DNA from: Planctomycetales bacterium
GTDB lineage: Bacteria > Planctomycetota > Planctomycetia > Pirellulales > Thermoguttaceae
Direction: 5' to 3'
Length of the DNA: 8,211 nucleotides
Assembly: GCA_007122045.1 (NCBI GenBank)
Contig: SKJM01000761.1
Span: 1-8,211 of the forward strand
Shown here: positions 1 to 5,678 of the stretch, in pieces
Position numbering within the stretch: position 1 is the first letter of the stretch
How the letters are laid out: each line of letters starts with the position of its first letter
Notes under the pieces: generated by a model
Told to the model about the DNA's origin: nothing
Database searches by the model: none
What the model saw: the letters and a program-made list of their open reading frames with translations, nothing else
Translations under genes and position numbers: made by a program

Positions 1-264
1 CGAGCAGAGGTATCGCCCCTGGTCCAAAAGCGTCGCGTACACCTCGGCCGGGGCCTTGTCGACAAATGGCTCGCTGTGGAGCACGTCGAGGACGTGCTGG
101 CGTTCCTGGTCGCTCAGCGCTCGCGCCGGCTTGGGCCGAGGGCGCGGCGGCGCTTCGGACGGCTTCGGGTTCCGATGCCGATACAGCGTTGCGCGGGGCA
201 CGCCCAAATAGCGACAGGCGGCTGCCGTCCCGATGCAAGGGGTGAGTTCTTCGACGGCCTTCAT
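1..264 (-). CDS. IS3-family transposase OrfB, N-terminal part (runs off left edge)
   Basis: This is the 5' part of the second transposase frame of an IS3-type insertion sequence; the DDE catalytic integrase core that would cut and join DNA lies outside the window. The 88 visible codons begin MKAVEELTPCIGTAAACRYL, with an HTH-like start (VPRATLYRHRN, about residues 22-32), a basic Pro/Arg linker, and then a conserved block ending LLDQGRYLCS. That block is typical of the helical region before the rve domain in this family. The ATG overlaps the orfA stop as ATGA, and orfB lies in the -1 frame relative to orfA, the usual IS3 layout. The same frame stays open upstream to the A8 run at 321-328, so an OrfAB fusion by frameshifting is possible. 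The reading frame is intact as far as visible; whether the element is active cannot be judged. Confidence 0.85.
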   Translation of the reverse strand, partial: MKAVEELTPCIGTAAACRYLGVPRATLYRHRNPKPSEAPPRPRPKPARALSDQERQHVLDVLHSEPFVDKAPAEVYATLLDQGRYLCS

Positions 265-860
265 GGCTCGCTCCCGTTGCTCTCCGGCGATGGCAGGGCA
301 ACGCCCAGTATCTCGGAGAGTTTTTTTTGAACGTCGATGATCGTTTCGGCTTGACGGAGCTTGGCCGTCAGCCGCTGGTTTTCTCGTTTGAGCCGCTCGT
401 TCTCAGCGAGCAACGGGGCGTCCGGCGACGCCTTTCGCCCGCGACGCTTGGGGGCCAGGCCGGCCAGGGTTCCTTCGTCCCGTTGTTTCCGCCAAGTTGT
501 GAGGTGGGACGAGTACAGGCCCTCGCGGCGCAGCAGAGCGCCGAGTTGGCCGTGCTCGGTCGCACGATCGGCCTCGCCCAGGATGCGAAGCTTGTATTCC
601 GCGGTGAATCGTCGGCGTACGGGCCTCTCCGGCACGGCCGGATCCGGGATCGGCTTTGTGTTCCCAGGAGCAGTACCCCCTGGGCCTCCGCCCCCCCGGG
701 TCGGTGGCGGGCGGAACCTCAGTCGGGCTACGCCCTCCTTCGGTTCCGCCCGCCACCGCCTCTCTTGTTCCCAACATCCTTGCTTTCTCCATCTTTCCTC
801 TACCTCCTTGCCCTCTACTGTAATATCCAAGGAGGCAGTTGTCTCACCCATTATTGGCAC
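261..860 (-). CDS. IS3-family transposase OrfA (HTH plus leucine zipper), start uncertain
   Basis: OrfA of IS3 elements binds the terminal repeats and supplies the N-terminus of the OrfAB transposase. The conserved part runs from about residue 82 to the end: RRRFTAEYKLRILGEAD begins the helix-turn-helix, followed by LLRREGLYSSHLTTWRKQ, a basic linker (APKRRGRK), and a heptad-like coiled coil (LLAENERLKRENQRLTAKLRQAE, about 150-172). It ends in IIDVQKKLSEILG, where the A8 slippery run lies. The first 65-80 residues are not family-like. They are low-complexity Arg/Pro/Gly translated through a palindromic repeat at 703-757, so the ATG at 860 is only the longest open start. Relatives usually begin a few residues before PIPDPAVPERP. 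Either the original start was displaced by a repeat insertion or translation starts at a non-ATG codon near 630-660. Its stop overlaps the orfB start. Confidence 0.8.
   Translation of the reverse strand: MPIMGETTASLDITVEGKEVEERWRKQGCWEQERRWRAEPKEGVARLRFRPPPTRGGGGPGGTAPGNTKPIPDPAVPERPVRRRFTAEYKLRILGEADRATEHGQLGALLRREGLYSSHLTTWRKQRDEGTLAGLAPKRRGRKASPDAPLLAENERLKRENQRLTAKLRQAETIIDVQKKLSEILGVALPSPESNGSEP
321..328 (-). promoter_or_regulatory. A8 slippery run, candidate -1 programmed frameshift site
   Basis: On the coding strand the sequence reads CAA AAA AAA CTC within QKKL of OrfA. An A AAA AAA run is a known slippery signal in IS3 elements. Shifting -1 here enters a frame with no stop (LRDTGRCPAIAGEQRERAMK...) that runs directly into OrfB, so the site is correctly placed and phased to make an OrfAB fusion. 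Use of the site is inferred. Confidence 0.55.
659..773. repeat. Palindromic repeat unit bounded by 8-bp direct repeats
   Basis: The 8-mer TGTTCCCA occurs at 659-666 and again at 766-773, a spacing of 107 bp. Between them is a perfect 16-bp inverted repeat, GGTGGCGGGCGGAACC at 703-718 and its complement at 742-757, around a 23-nt loop containing GGGCTACGCCC. A second small hairpin, CCCAGG at 663-668 with CCTGGG at 679-684, lies at the left end. This looks like a REP/MITE-type non-autonomous repeat placed in or against the 5' end of the IS orfA. The direct repeats could be a target duplication or part of the repeat itself. The palindrome is certain; the interpretation as a mobile unit is inferred. 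Confidence 0.6.
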
Positions 861-953
861 GGAGGGTTATCTGAGGATGGAATATGGGGAAGAAACGGGA
901 CGGGAGTCGTTTTCTGTTTGACCGCTGGTGGTGGCTTGCGGTGAAATGGGACC

Positions 954-1092
954 ATGCCTCGCCGTGCCCGTTCTATCGAAGGCGGTGTGGTTTACCATAT
1001 CCTGGAACCGCTCCAATGCGCGGATGACCTTGTTCGAGAAGGACGAGGATTACGCCGCCTTTCAGCGCGTGTTGGAGGACGCGCACGAAACG
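954..1092 (+). pseudogene. REP-associated tyrosine transposase (RAYT, IS200-like Y1) remnant
   Basis: Transposases of this family cut single-stranded REP hairpins with a single tyrosine. The fragment starts MPRRARSIEGGVVYHIL (954-1004), the usual RAYT N-terminus, and continues in the next frame from 1006 as NRSNARMTLFEKDEDYAAFQ and RVLEDAHET. Removing one G at 1004-1005 (CTGGAACCGC) joins the two into a normal beginning. Homology stops at about 1092, so the MPNHWHL metal-binding segment and the catalytic tyrosine domain are absent; only about 46 of the usual 200-plus residues remain. It is therefore doubly broken, by a frameshift and a 3' truncation. It sits immediately downstream of the IS3 element. 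Family assignment is from the recognisable N-terminal pattern. Confidence 0.8.
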
Positions 1093-1562
1093 GAGTTGAC
1101 GAAGCCGGCAGCTTCTGGCCGACGGGCCCTCTTGGGCCATAGGAATCAGGGCGTCCCTGATGACCATCGAGATGCGGGACGCGTCATTTTCGGTGCCACA
1201 AACGGCTTCGGTGTAGATAGCACCGCGGATACGCTCGATGTGGCGTCCGAAGGTAGTGATGTACTCATCTGCCCGGACAAGCTTGAGCCTGAGCGTCGTT
1301 TCGTCTCTTCTTACGCGAGCTTGGAGTCATAGACCACCCAAAATACGTGTCCTACCTCGTCGCCCAATACCCGTCCGGGCACGGGCTTGGCAACATTGCG
1401 GACCCGACTTCGTTGCACAGGGTTTCCCACATCTATCAATGGGGCCGCCATCGGAAGGGCCTCGCCGCCGTTCTACGTCCTCCGACGAGTCTTCACCCCC
1501 GGGTCACCGTTCATTCTATGCTTCAGGGTTACAGGGTTGCCAGGGTGGTAAAAAGCCCCCAT
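1093..1562. other. Decayed or non-coding stretch between RAYT remnant and recombinase gene
   Basis: No intact, recognisable gene lies here. The plus-strand open frames have no family resemblance. The minus strand holds two adjoining open segments of more protein-like composition (listed separately). Otherwise I see only a short hairpin, CCCGT...ACGGG, near 1370-1385. The junction at about 1093, where RAYT homology stops abruptly, looks like a deletion or recombination point. Confidence 0.5.
1100..1451 (-). pseudogene. Possible frameshifted gene remnant, unrecognised
   Basis: I do not recognise this protein. On the minus strand an ATG at 1451 opens a 46-codon frame beginning MAAPLIDVGNPVQRSRVRNV and ending GHVFWVVYDSKLA, with a stop at 1311-1313. 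A second frame overlapping it continues from about 1317 as RRDETTLRLKLVRADEYITT, then FGRHIERIRGAIYTEAV and SRISMVIRDALIPMAQEG. Composition is balanced and the third codon positions are GC-rich with many ATC codons, unlike the opposite-strand frames. A single one-base lesion near 1312-1316 would join the segments into a protein of roughly 115 residues. The second frame then runs antisense into the RAYT remnant, so its true 3' end is probably lost. It lies downstream of the recombinase gene on the same strand. It could equally be chance open frames. Confidence 0.3.
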
Positions 1563-2828
1563 TCACTCCCTGTCGGCTTCTCCCTCTTCCGGTTCAGGGA
1601 ATAACCACCTTCGAACGTGTTCTACCACGGCCCGAAGCCGCGCCTCGGTAACATGCTCCCGGTAATGCCCCGCCATCGACACGTCGACGTGCCCCATGAT
1701 AAGATCGGTCGCCACGCGGTCGAGGGCTTCGTCGGCCACGGTTCGGAACGAGCGGCGCAGACCGTAGAAGCCCAACCCCGCACGCTTGATCCCCAGTCTT
1801 TTGCATACTTTCTTGAACTCCTGTCCAATCGCGTCCTTGGGCGAGCCCCTCAGCGAAACTTTCAACCAGCGGGCACCGCGCACCGTCAGGAAAAGAAGGC
1901 CATCGTCCGCCTGGCTCTTCGCCTTCGGCCGCCGGGCCAGCCAATCACGAATTGCCGCAATCGTCTCCGGCCAAAGTACACAAAGCCGGTCCGTTTCCGT
2001 CTTTATCCGCGGGTAGTCGAGAATCCCCCGGTCCAGGTCAACCGAGCTGAGGGGCAGCTCGGAAAGATCAGCCGCCCCCATACCGGCGTTCACGGCCAAC
2101 AAGACCATCGTCCGAAGGGGCTGCTTTGCCTCGCTGAGCATGGCGCGGATTTCCGCGGCGTCGAACATCCGGGACCCGTTCTTCGCCTTCGCCAACCGCC
2201 GCTCCCGGCGAACCTGCTTGATTGGCGGCTTATCGAACTGCGAGCCGTAAGCCGGCGGGCGGTCGATGAGCCGGTTGTCGAGCGCGTATCGGAACACGCA
2301 CCGCACGCGCTGCATCTCGTTGCGGACCGAACACGCACCGCGCCCCTTGGCGAGGGCGGCCTTCAGCTTCGCGAAGTCGTTGGGGGTCAGCCCGTCAACG
2401 ATGCGCGAGCGGCCAAAGACCTTGACCACATGGGCGCACGTATCGTACAGGGCGCGCCACGACCGAACCGCCAACTCTCCGGCATCCCGCTTGCCTTCCT
2501 TATACGCCAGGAAGTGGTTGACCAGGTCGGCAACCGTCACCCCCGTGGCCTCCTCCTCCGGCGGCGGGGGCTCCTCCCCTCTTTCCCAATACGGCTTGCC
2601 ACGCAGATACTTGGCCAGGGCGTCGTCGGCACTCACCTCGGAAACTCTACCGAAGTAGTAGACTTTCCCCCGGATTTTCTTGCACCAGTAGCCGGTCGCC
2701 TTGTGCACCCGGAGGGGGAAGTCGGGCGGGCGATTTTCGAACCGCCCTTTACGCTTCGACGGGCGTAAGGTAGAATAAGTGTTGATGGGCCACCTCGTTG
2801 CTAAACGGGCTCGGGGTTCTGGCGGCAC
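1563..2828 (-). CDS. Divergent tyrosine recombinase / phage-type integrase
   Basis: This protein of 421 residues is a site-specific recombinase of the phage integrase fold. Residues about 35-75 (FPLRVHKATGYWCKKIRGKVYYFGR) resemble the N-terminal arm domain of large planctomycete recombinases. Residues about 97-190 form the SAM-like core-binding domain (VADLVNHFLAYKEGK... VRCVFRYALDNRLI). The catalytic domain spans about 220-410. Visible active-site elements are the beta-hairpin Lys (RIKTETD, K276), box II LRRSF (R358), MGH (H380) and the nucleophile in AGHYRE (Y389). The box I arginine is missing: the expected TGLR position reads AGMG (G251). The box II histidine is replaced by Tyr355 (FYGLRRSF). 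The start is a GTG at 2828; the same frame has a stop at 2859-2861 and no better start. It lies 117 bp from a tRNA gene, reading away from it, which suggests an integrative element. The frame is intact, so function is possible despite the substitutions. Confidence 0.9.
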   Translation of the reverse strand: MPPEPRARLATRWPINTYSTLRPSKRKGRFENRPPDFPLRVHKATGYWCKKIRGKVYYFGRVSEVSADDALAKYLRGKPYWERGEEPPPPEEEATGVTVADLVNHFLAYKEGKRDAGELAVRSWRALYDTCAHVVKVFGRSRIVDGLTPNDFAKLKAALAKGRGACSVRNEMQRVRCVFRYALDNRLIDRPPAYGSQFDKPPIKQVRRERRLAKAKNGSRMFDAAEIRAMLSEAKQPLRTMVLLAVNAGMGAADLSELPLSSVDLDRGILDYPRIKTETDRLCVLWPETIAAIRDWLARRPKAKSQADDGLLFLTVRGARWLKVSLRGSPKDAIGQEFKKVCKRLGIKRAGLGFYGLRRSFRTVADEALDRVATDLIMGHVDVSMAGHYREHVTEARLRAVVEHVRRWLFPEPEEGEADRE

Positions 2829-2887
2829 AATCGCCGGAGCCCCCGTTTTTCCATCGTTCTATTATACGGGCGTAATGACGGGCGTAA
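2759..2887 (-). repeat. Three direct copies of TTACGCCCGT, putative recombinase arm or operator sites
   Basis: The 10-mer TTACGCCCGT (ACGGGCGTAA on the plus strand) occurs exactly at 2759-2768, 2866-2875 and 2878-2887, all in one orientation. The last two start 12 bp apart and cover the recombinase promoter; the first lies inside the start of the recombinase gene. A shortened inverted TTTACGC precedes the first copy. Such placement fits integrase arm-type sites or an autoregulatory operator. The copies are directly visible; the role is inferred. Confidence 0.55.
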
Positions 2888-2888
2888 A
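2861..2888 (-). promoter_or_regulatory. Promoter candidate of the recombinase gene
   Basis: On the minus strand a perfect TATAAT (2866-2861) lies 16 bp from TTTACG (2888-2883), a 4 of 6 match to TTGACA. A start near 2854 would give a leader of about 25 nt before the GTG at 2828. Two TTACGCCCGT repeats overlap the -35 box and abut the -10 box. The ribosome binding site is weak (GGGGG around 2840-2844). Confidence 0.5.
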
Positions 2889-2944
2889 GGCGGTCGGAAG
2901 CGAAGATCGGAAATTGAACGTAAACCCTTACTATATAACCACTT

Positions 2945-3019
<75 letters not shown>

Positions 3020-3023
3020 CTTT

Positions 3024-3096
3024 GCCTGGGTCAAAGCCAGCGGAACTGCATGGCTTGCCGGCCCGGGCGGAAATGCTGTTGCTCCCCGACCCAGGC
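3024..3096 (+). promoter_or_regulatory. Branched stem structure in the lemA leader
   Basis: A perfect 9-bp inverted repeat, GCCTGGGTC at 3024-3032 and GACCCAGGC at 3088-3096, encloses a second hairpin (AAGCCA 3034-3039 / TGGCTT 3051-3056) and a GCCCGGGC palindrome (3061-3068). The 3' arm ends two nucleotides before the lemA Shine-Dalgarno AGGAGG (3099-3104). There is no T tract, so it does not look like an intrinsic terminator. It may be a regulatory leader or a processing structure between the tRNA and lemA. Folding is predicted by eye only. Confidence 0.4.
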
Positions 3097-3112
3097 GTAG
3101 GAGGACGATGCG

Positions 3113-3709
3113 ATGACTGCCGTGTGGATTCTCATTGGGGTGGTCGTGGTTCTGCTGCTGCTGGTCATTTGGACGGTTGGCATCTACAACCGTCTGGTGA
3201 CGCTGCGGAACCGATTTCGCAACGCCTTCGCGCAGATCGACGTGCAACTGAAGCGCCGCTACGACCTCATTCCCAACCTGGTCGAGACGGCTAAAGGTTA
3301 CATGAAGCACGAGCGCGGCACGCTCGAAGCGGTGATCCAAGCGCGGAACCAGGCTGTCTCGGCCGAGCAGGCCGCGTCGCAGGACCCGGGCGATCCGTCG
3401 GCCATGCAGTCGCTGGGCCGGGCGGAAGGGCAGCTTACCGGCGCGCTGGGCCGGCTGTTCGCCCTGTCGGAGAACTACCCCGACCTGAAGGCAAACCAGA
3501 ACATGCTCGCCCTGCAAGAGGAGTTGACCTCGACGGAGAACAAGGTGGCCTTTTCGCGCCAGGCATATAACGACGCCGTGATGACGTACAATACGCAGCG
3601 CGAGGTGTTCCCGAACGTCGTCTTCGCCGGCATGTTCAACTTCCAGCCGGCCAACCTGTTCGAGATCGAGGAGCCCAGCCAGCGCGAAGCGCCCAAGGTG
3701 TCGTTCTGA
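3113..3709 (+). CDS. lemA: LemA family membrane-anchored protein
   Basis: The 198-residue length is usual for LemA proteins. Residues about 4-24 are a single hydrophobic helix (WILIGVVVVLLLLVIWTVGIYN) that acts as an uncleaved N-terminal anchor. The rest is the long-helix LemA domain with its hallmark segments: NRFRNAFAQIDVQLKRRYDL then IPNLVETAKGY (about 33-63), ENYPDLKANQNMLALQEEL (about 120-138), and ENKVAFSRQAYNDAVMTYNT with PNVVFAGMF (about 142-174). The C-terminal tail is short. The molecular role of LemA is not settled; family members repeatedly sit next to membrane proteases, and here the M48 gene starts 14 nt downstream in the same direction. The start is fixed by a strong AGGAGG (3099-3104) 8 nt before the ATG. 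A structured leader precedes it. An operon with the downstream protease is very likely. Confidence 0.95.
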   Translation: MTAVWILIGVVVVLLLLVIWTVGIYNRLVTLRNRFRNAFAQIDVQLKRRYDLIPNLVETAKGYMKHERGTLEAVIQARNQAVSAEQAASQDPGDPSAMQSLGRAEGQLTGALGRLFALSENYPDLKANQNMLALQEELTSTENKVAFSRQAYNDAVMTYNTQREVFPNVVFAGMFNFQPANLFEIEEPSQREAPKVSF

Positions 3710-3723
3710 CGGAGCGCCCCGCC

Positions 3724-5643
3724 ATGGACTTCTTCGAGCGCCAGGACGACGCCCAGCGGCGGACCCGCCGGCTGGTGTTCTACTTCGGCGCGGCCGTGCT
3801 GCTGATCATCCTGGCGATCTATTTTCTCGTGGTGCTTGTGCTGGGCTTCGCCGGGCTCGACCCCCTGGAGAACGACGCCTACGCGGTGCGCCTGTGGCAC
3901 CCCGACGTGTTGCTGATCGTCGCTTTGGGCACGTGCGCGGTGGTGGGGGCCGGCAGCGCCTACAAGATCGCCCAGCTTTCGCATGGGGGCGAAGCGGTCG
4001 CCGCCATGCTCGGCGGAAGGCGGCTGAACCCGCAAACCACCGATCCGGCCGAACGCCGCCTGCTGAACGTGGTCGAGGAAATGGCGCTGGCCTCCGGCGT
4101 GCCCGTGCCGCCCGTCTACATCATGGACGACGAGCCGAGCATCAACGCCTTTGCCGCCGGCTATGACCCGGGCGACGCGGTCATCGGCGTTTCGCGCGGC
4201 GCGCTGAGGTATCTGGACCGCGACGAGTTGCAGGGCGTGATGGCCCACGAGTTCAGCCACGTCCTCAATGGCGACATGCGGATGAACACGCGGCTGACCG
4301 GCGTCCTGCACGGGATTGTCGTGATCGCGCTGATCGGCTGGATTCTGATCCGGTCGGTGGGCTATTCGCGGCCGCGCACTTCGCGCAGCGGGAAAGGTGG
4401 CGGCGGCGCCGTCATCGCCCTGCTGGCCGCCGGCGCGGGCTTGCTGGTCATCGGCAGCATCGGGTCGCTGTTCGCGAAGGTCATCCGGGCGGCCGTCTCG
4501 CGGCAGCGGGAGCACCTGGCCGACGCCTCCGCCGTGCAGTATACCCGGAACCCGGACGGCATTGCCGGGGCGCTGAAGAAGATCGGCGGCGTTCCGGCCA
4601 CGTCGAAGATCGAGAACGACCACGCGTCGGAAATCAGCCACATGTTCTTCTGCAGTGCGGTGGGCAGTTTCGCGTCGCAGGTGTTCGCCACGCACCCGCC
4701 GCTGGTCGAACGCATTCGTGCGATCGACCCGAGCTTCGACGGCACGTTTCCGAAGCAGGTGGCGCCGGTGCGGGCCGACGAGCCGTCGCGGAAGCCCGCG
4801 GCCGCCCGGCCGCGCGACGCGCTGGGCAAGCTGGGCGACACGCTTGATCCGGCCGGCGTGTTCGGGCGGTTCGGCACGATGGGCAGCGGGCAGGTGATCC
4901 TGGCCGCCGCCCTGCTGGAAGACCTGCCCGACCCCCTCCGCGCCGCCGCGCACGACCCTTACGGCGCCCGGGCGCTGATCTACTGCCTGCTGCTGGACGA
5001 CAACGCCGAGGTGCGGGCGAACCAGATGGCCACGTTGGAGCGTAACGCCGAGCCTCCCTCGTTCGCCGAGACGCAGCGGCTGCGCGCTTTGATCGAGCCG
5101 CTTCCCGAGGATGCCCGGCTGCCGCTTGCCGAGTTGAGCTTCCCGGCGTTGAAGGAGCTTTCGCCGGCGCAGTACGAGCGGTTCGCGGCCAATTGCACGG
5201 CGCTGATCGAGGCCGACGGCCGGCTCGACCTGCTCGAGTACACCCTCCGCACCATGGTGCTCGACCCGCTCGACGTGCATTTCGGCCGGCGGCCCGCGCC
5301 GCGGGTGCGGTACACGCAGCTTGGCAGCGTGGCGCGGCCGGCCGTGCAGGTGCTTTCGACGCTGGCGTACGTGGGTTCGTCGGACCCTGCCGAGGTGGCC
5401 GACGCCTACCGCAAGGGCATGGCCGTGCTGAAGCGCTCCGACCCGCAACTGCCCGCCGAACAGTGCACCCTGGCGAACCTGGACAAGGCGCTGAAGACCC
5501 TGGCCGAGTGCGCCCCGTTGCTCAAGCGCCAGGTGTTGCAGGCCTGCACGGCCACCGTGGCGGCCGACAACAAGGTAACCTCGCACGAGCGGCAGGTCCT
5601 CCACGCCGTGGCCGCGACGCTGGGCGTTCCGATGGGGCTGTGA
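3724..5643 (+). CDS. M48-family (HtpX-like) membrane zinc metallopeptidase with C-terminal extension
   Basis: This predicted integral membrane zinc protease probably degrades or trims membrane or envelope proteins. Two hydrophobic helices (about 17-42 and 60-80) precede the catalytic domain. The zinc motif is AHEFSHV (H175, E176, H179), and the third ligand is expected at E263 in RQREHLADASAVQYTRNPDG. Two further hydrophobic stretches lie between them (about 191-210 and 228-252), as in HtpX. FATHPPLVERIRAI (321-334) is the conserved end of the M48 domain. At 639 residues it is over twice HtpX length. The extra 300 residues are largely helical, with ALIEADGRLDLLEY (493-506) and TVAADNKVTSHERQVLHAVA (611-630), which resemble TerB-like segments. 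It follows lemA by 14 nt with GGAG at 3711-3714, so the two are co-transcribed. All key residues are present. It is convergent with the symporter gene. Confidence 0.93.
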   Translation: MDFFERQDDAQRRTRRLVFYFGAAVLLIILAIYFLVVLVLGFAGLDPLENDAYAVRLWHPDVLLIVALGTCAVVGAGSAYKIAQLSHGGEAVAAMLGGRRLNPQTTDPAERRLLNVVEEMALASGVPVPPVYIMDDEPSINAFAAGYDPGDAVIGVSRGALRYLDRDELQGVMAHEFSHVLNGDMRMNTRLTGVLHGIVVIALIGWILIRSVGYSRPRTSRSGKGGGGAVIALLAAGAGLLVIGSIGSLFAKVIRAAVSRQREHLADASAVQYTRNPDGIAGALKKIGGVPATSKIENDHASEISHMFFCSAVGSFASQVFATHPPLVERIRAIDPSFDGTFPKQVAPVRADEPSRKPAAARPRDALGKLGDTLDPAGVFGRFGTMGSGQVILAAALLEDLPDPLRAAAHDPYGARALIYCLLLDDNAEVRANQMATLERNAEPPSFAETQRLRALIEPLPEDARLPLAELSFPALKELSPAQYERFAANCTALIEADGRLDLLEYTLRTMVLDPLDVHFGRRPAPRVRYTQLGSVARPAVQVLSTLAYVGSSDPAEVADAYRKGMAVLKRSDPQLPAEQCTLANLDKALKTLAECAPLLKRQVLQACTATVAADNKVTSHERQVLHAVAATLGVPMGL

Positions 5644-5678
5644 CCAGGCCGGCCGGGCCGCCGATCGCGCAGCTCCCG
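5644..5678. other. Short gap between convergent protease and symporter genes
   Basis: Only 35 bp separate the two stop codons. The gap is GC-rich and contains the palindrome GGCCGGCC, but no stem followed by a T tract in either direction, so I see no intrinsic terminator. Overlapping 3' ends of the two transcripts are likely. Confidence 0.4.

Noticed and set aside
1527..1535. GGTTACAGG shared between the area just downstream of the recombinase gene and the tRNA-Arg T arm (2991-2999), as a possible attachment repeat
   Set aside because: Only 9 bases match and the similarity ends there, too short to claim an att duplication.
1550..1580. Possible terminator after the recombinase gene (AAGCC...GGCTTTTT on the minus strand)
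   Set aside because: The stem is only about 5 bp, starts inside the coding region and has a loop of about 17 nt, so it is too weak to call.
1617..2768. A 383-codon open frame on the plus strand opposite the recombinase gene
   Set aside because: It is antisense to the recognisable recombinase, with low-complexity Arg/Leu/Pro/His composition and no family resemblance.
2914..2939. TTGAAC plus TATAAC as a tRNA promoter
   Set aside because: The spacing is only 14 bp and the box lies within a few bases of the mature tRNA end; noted in the tRNA entry but not called.
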